From Paracoccaceae bacterium (GTDB lineage: Bacteria > Pseudomonadota > Alphaproteobacteria > Rhodobacterales > Rhodobacteraceae), in contig SKMI01000319.1 of NCBI GenBank assembly GCA_007121115.1, forward strand, positions 1 through 8,697: 8,697 nucleotides of DNA, in the 5' to 3' direction. This document shows, piece by piece, positions 7,244 to 8,697 of this stretch. The translations under genes and the position numbers were made by a program. Below the pieces are notes generated by a model that worked only from the letters and a program-made list of their open reading frames with translations, was not told the origin of the DNA and ran no database searches. Positions within the stretch are counted from its first letter, which is position 1; each line of letters begins with the position of its first letter.

Positions 7244-7271
7244 CTGACCGGCGCGCAAGCGCACCGGTCAG
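7244..7271 (-). terminator. Probable terminator hairpin downstream of the thiolase gene
   Basis: Twelve-pair stem with a four-base loop, 44 bases past the thiolase stop. Read as minus-strand RNA every position pairs: the only irregular one is a G.U wobble, and the loop is CUUG closed by a G-C pair, a known extra-stable tetraloop. Read as plus-strand RNA the same position is a C.A mismatch. This asymmetry suggests the element works in transcripts coming from the thiolase. No U-run follows, so it may act as a 3'-end stabiliser or Rho-associated end rather than a classic intrinsic terminator. Confidence 0.5.
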
Positions 7272-7281
7272 GTCTGGCCGA

Positions 7282-7297
7282 GGTTGCCCGCGCAACC
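7282..7297 (-). repeat. Short perfect hairpin in the thiolase 3' region
   Basis: GGTTGC (7282-7287) and GCAACC (7292-7297) pair perfectly around a four-base loop, between the thiolase stop and the larger hairpin. A perfect ten-base palindrome (7302-7311) lies closer still to the stop codon. These are minor elements, listed because they fill most of the gap. Confidence 0.35.
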
Positions 7298-7315
7298 CGG
7301 CACGGGCCCGTCGCG

Positions 7316-8509
7316 TCAGACCCTCTCCAGCGCCACGGCGATCCCCTGCCCCACGCCGATGCACATGGTCGCCAGCGCCCGCCGCGCCGTGCCCTGCGCC
7401 AGTTCCAGCGCCGTCGTGCCGGTGATCCGCGCGCCCGACATGCCCAGCGGATGACCCAGCGCGATGGCGCCGCCGTTGGGGTTCACGCGCGGGTCATCAT
7501 CGGCCAGCCCCAGGCCCCGCAGGCAGGCCACGCCCTGCGCGGCAAAAGCCTCGTTCAACTCGATCACGTCGAAATCCGCCATGCCGAGGCCCAGCCGCGC
7601 CAGCAGTTTCCGGGTCGCGGGCACCGGGCCAAGCCCCATGATGCGCGGCTCCACTCCGGCGGTGGAGCCGCCCAGAACCCGCGCCAGCGGCGTCAGCCCG
7701 TGGCGGGCCGCGGCCTCGGCGCTGGCCAGGATCAGCGCCGCCGCGCCGTCGTTGACGCCGCTGGAATTTCCGGCGGTGACCGAGCCGCCGGGGAACAGCG
7801 GCTTCAACCGCGCCAGTGCCTCGGCCGAGGTGGCGCGGGGGTGTTCGTCCTGCGTGACCTCGACCGGATCGCCCCGGCGCTGCGGCACGGCCACGGGTGT
7901 GATCTCGCGCTCCAGCCTTTCGCGCGCTTGCGCGGCCCGCTGTTGCGAGGCCAGCGCCATGGCATCCTGCGCCGCGCGCTCGATCCCGTGCTCGTCGGAA
8001 ACGGTTTGTGCGGTCTGCGGCATGGCGTCGGTGCCGAAACCCGCGTGCATGGCCGGGTTGATGAAGCGCCAGCCGATGGTGGTGTCGAATATTTCGGCCC
8101 GGCGGGAAAACGCAGCGTCAGCCTTCGGCACCACAAAGGGCGCGCGCGACATGCTCTCCACCCCGCCCGCGATCATCATTTCCGCCTCGCCCGCCGCGAT
8201 CGCCCGCGCCGCCGTCAGCACCGCGTCCATGCCGGACCCGCACAGCCGGTTGATCGTGGTCCCGGTGACCTCGACCGGCAGCCCGGCCAGCAGGACCGAC
8301 ATGCGCGCCACGTTGCGGCAATCCTCGCCCGCCTGGTTGGCGCAGCCGAAGATCACGTCATCCACCGCCGCCCAGTCGACCCTTGCGTTGCGCGCCATCA
8401 GCGCGCGCAGCGGTACCGCGCCCAGATCATCGGGGCGCACCGTGGCCATCGCGCCGCCGTAGCGCCCGATGGGGGTGCGGATGTAATCGCAGATGAAGAC
8501 CTCGGTCAT
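7316..8509 (-). CDS. pcaF: 3-oxoadipyl-CoA thiolase (PcaF/PaaJ type)
   Basis: Thiolase cleaving 3-oxoadipyl-CoA with CoA into succinyl-CoA and acetyl-CoA, the last step of the beta-ketoadipate route for protocatechuate/catechol and also used in phenylacetate breakdown. The 397-residue product opens with MTEVFICDYIRTPIGRYGGA and carries FGCANQAGEDCRNVARM, hallmarks of PcaF rather than of biosynthetic acetoacetyl-CoA thiolases. Catalytic residues are in place: nucleophile Cys90 (NRLCGSG), NEAFA, His353 (GHPLGMSG) and Cys383 (CIGVGQG). I start at ATG 8509 because GAGGGGG (8516-8522 on the complement) is well spaced upstream and the protein begins as PcaF proteins do; an ATG at 8578 adds 23 non-family residues. 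No other pca or paa gene is visible here, so the partner pathway must lie outside or be different. Activity on other 3-oxoacyl-CoAs is possible. Confidence 0.93.
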   Translation of the reverse strand: MTEVFICDYIRTPIGRYGGAMATVRPDDLGAVPLRALMARNARVDWAAVDDVIFGCANQAGEDCRNVARMSVLLAGLPVEVTGTTINRLCGSGMDAVLTAARAIAAGEAEMMIAGGVESMSRAPFVVPKADAAFSRRAEIFDTTIGWRFINPAMHAGFGTDAMPQTAQTVSDEHGIERAAQDAMALASQQRAAQARERLEREITPVAVPQRRGDPVEVTQDEHPRATSAEALARLKPLFPGGSVTAGNSSGVNDGAAALILASAEAAARHGLTPLARVLGGSTAGVEPRIMGLGPVPATRKLLARLGLGMADFDVIELNEAFAAQGVACLRGLGLADDDPRVNPNGGAIALGHPLGMSGARITGTTALELAQGTARRALATMCIGVGQGIAVALERV

Positions 8510-8522
8510 TGGGCGCCCCCTC

Positions 8523-8546
8523 GCCTGCGCCCGAAGGGGCGCAGGC
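8523..8546 (-). promoter_or_regulatory. Perfect hairpin abutting the thiolase ribosome binding site
   Basis: A perfect 10-bp GC-rich stem (GCCTGCGCCC with GGGCGCAGGC) with a four-base loop ends exactly where the GAGGGGG ribosome site of the thiolase begins, 14 bases before its ATG. In the thiolase mRNA it would sit in the leader immediately 5' of the Shine-Dalgarno. It may be the 3' end of an upstream transcript, a stabilising 5' structure, or a processing site. No U-run follows it on either strand. Confidence 0.42.
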
Positions 8547-8697
8547 CGCACGCTGGCAGGACCGCACGCCCGGATCAAGGGGGATCAGGAGGCGCCGGCA
8601 CCGGCACTGGCGCCAGCGCACGCCGCAACCGTTCGCCACAAGCTCCGACAGCGCATGTCGCCGCTTTCGCGCCCGGGATTCCCGCGCCGGTATCTTC
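8547..8697. other. Right-edge region without a convincing gene
   Basis: On the minus strand three frames are open from the edge. One ends at 8575 (40 residues visible, ending in a proline-rich APVPVPAPPDPP). One ends at 8585 (36 residues visible, ending GASAGAGAS). The third runs on past the thiolase start. None has a recognisable motif, and third-position GC does not single one out. A C-terminal fragment of a gene upstream of the thiolase is possible. A bulged inverted repeat (8669-8687) and a repeated GGATCA (8572 and 8582) are also present. Confidence 0.3.

Noticed and set aside
6288..7247. 319-residue plus-strand open frame opposite the BKACE gene
   Set aside because: It mirrors a gene with an intact zinc site and a good ribosome site, and its product is Arg/Gly/Pro-rich with no domain.
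7464..8462. 332-residue plus-strand open frame opposite the thiolase
   Set aside because: Ser/Ala/Arg-rich and motif-free, and entirely antisense to a complete PcaF-type thiolase.
8510..8578. Upstream ATG start adding 23 residues to the thiolase
   Set aside because: The added part is unlike PcaF proteins and would run through the hairpin and ribosome site. The ATG at 8509 fits both family and spacing.

Overview
The window is strongly GC-rich, with G or C at most third codon positions. It looks like ordinary chromosome from an alphaproteobacterium, most likely Rhodobacterales (Roseobacter/Paracoccus group). That placement rests on the style of YidC (its start MDEQNRNLLL and the proline-rich stretch after the first membrane segment), on the yidC-MOSC-engB gene order, and on the presence of a beta-keto acid cleavage enzyme and a PcaF thiolase. 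It is an inference from family resemblance, not a database match. I see no tRNA, rRNA, CRISPR array, insertion sequence, phage gene or integration site.

Left part, plus strand (1-6236): five genes read rightward. ttcA (tRNA 2-thiocytidine synthesis) comes first, then a membrane-anchored protein with a degenerate GGDEF domain and an intact-looking EAL domain (probable cyclic-di-GMP phosphodiesterase), then yidC (membrane protein insertase), a MOSC-domain protein and engB (ribosome-assembly GTPase). yidC, MOSC and engB are packed with two four-base GTGA stop/start overlaps and are almost certainly one translationally coupled operon. A promoter candidate precedes yidC, and GC-rich hairpins lie between the EAL gene and yidC.

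Right part, minus strand (6255-8509): a BKACE-family (DUF849) enzyme and a 3-oxoadipyl-CoA thiolase (pcaF) read leftward, converging on engB with only 18 bases between the stop codons. They share a direction but are separated by 230 bases. That gap carries four consecutive inverted repeats just after the thiolase and a promoter candidate just before the BKACE gene, so they may be separately transcribed. Both enzymes act on beta-keto acids or their CoA esters and yield CoA-activated products that can enter central metabolism. A shared catabolic role, for example around beta-ketoadipate or carnitine-type substrates, is plausible but unproven.

The right edge (8510-8697) has no convincing gene; it holds a perfect 10-bp hairpin directly beside the thiolase ribosome binding site and weak open frames running off the edge. 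I found no clearly new system. The points most worth checking are the BKACE/thiolase pairing, the strand-specific hairpins around the thiolase gene, the phosphodiesterase between ttcA and yidC, and the mutually exclusive hairpins upstream of yidC.
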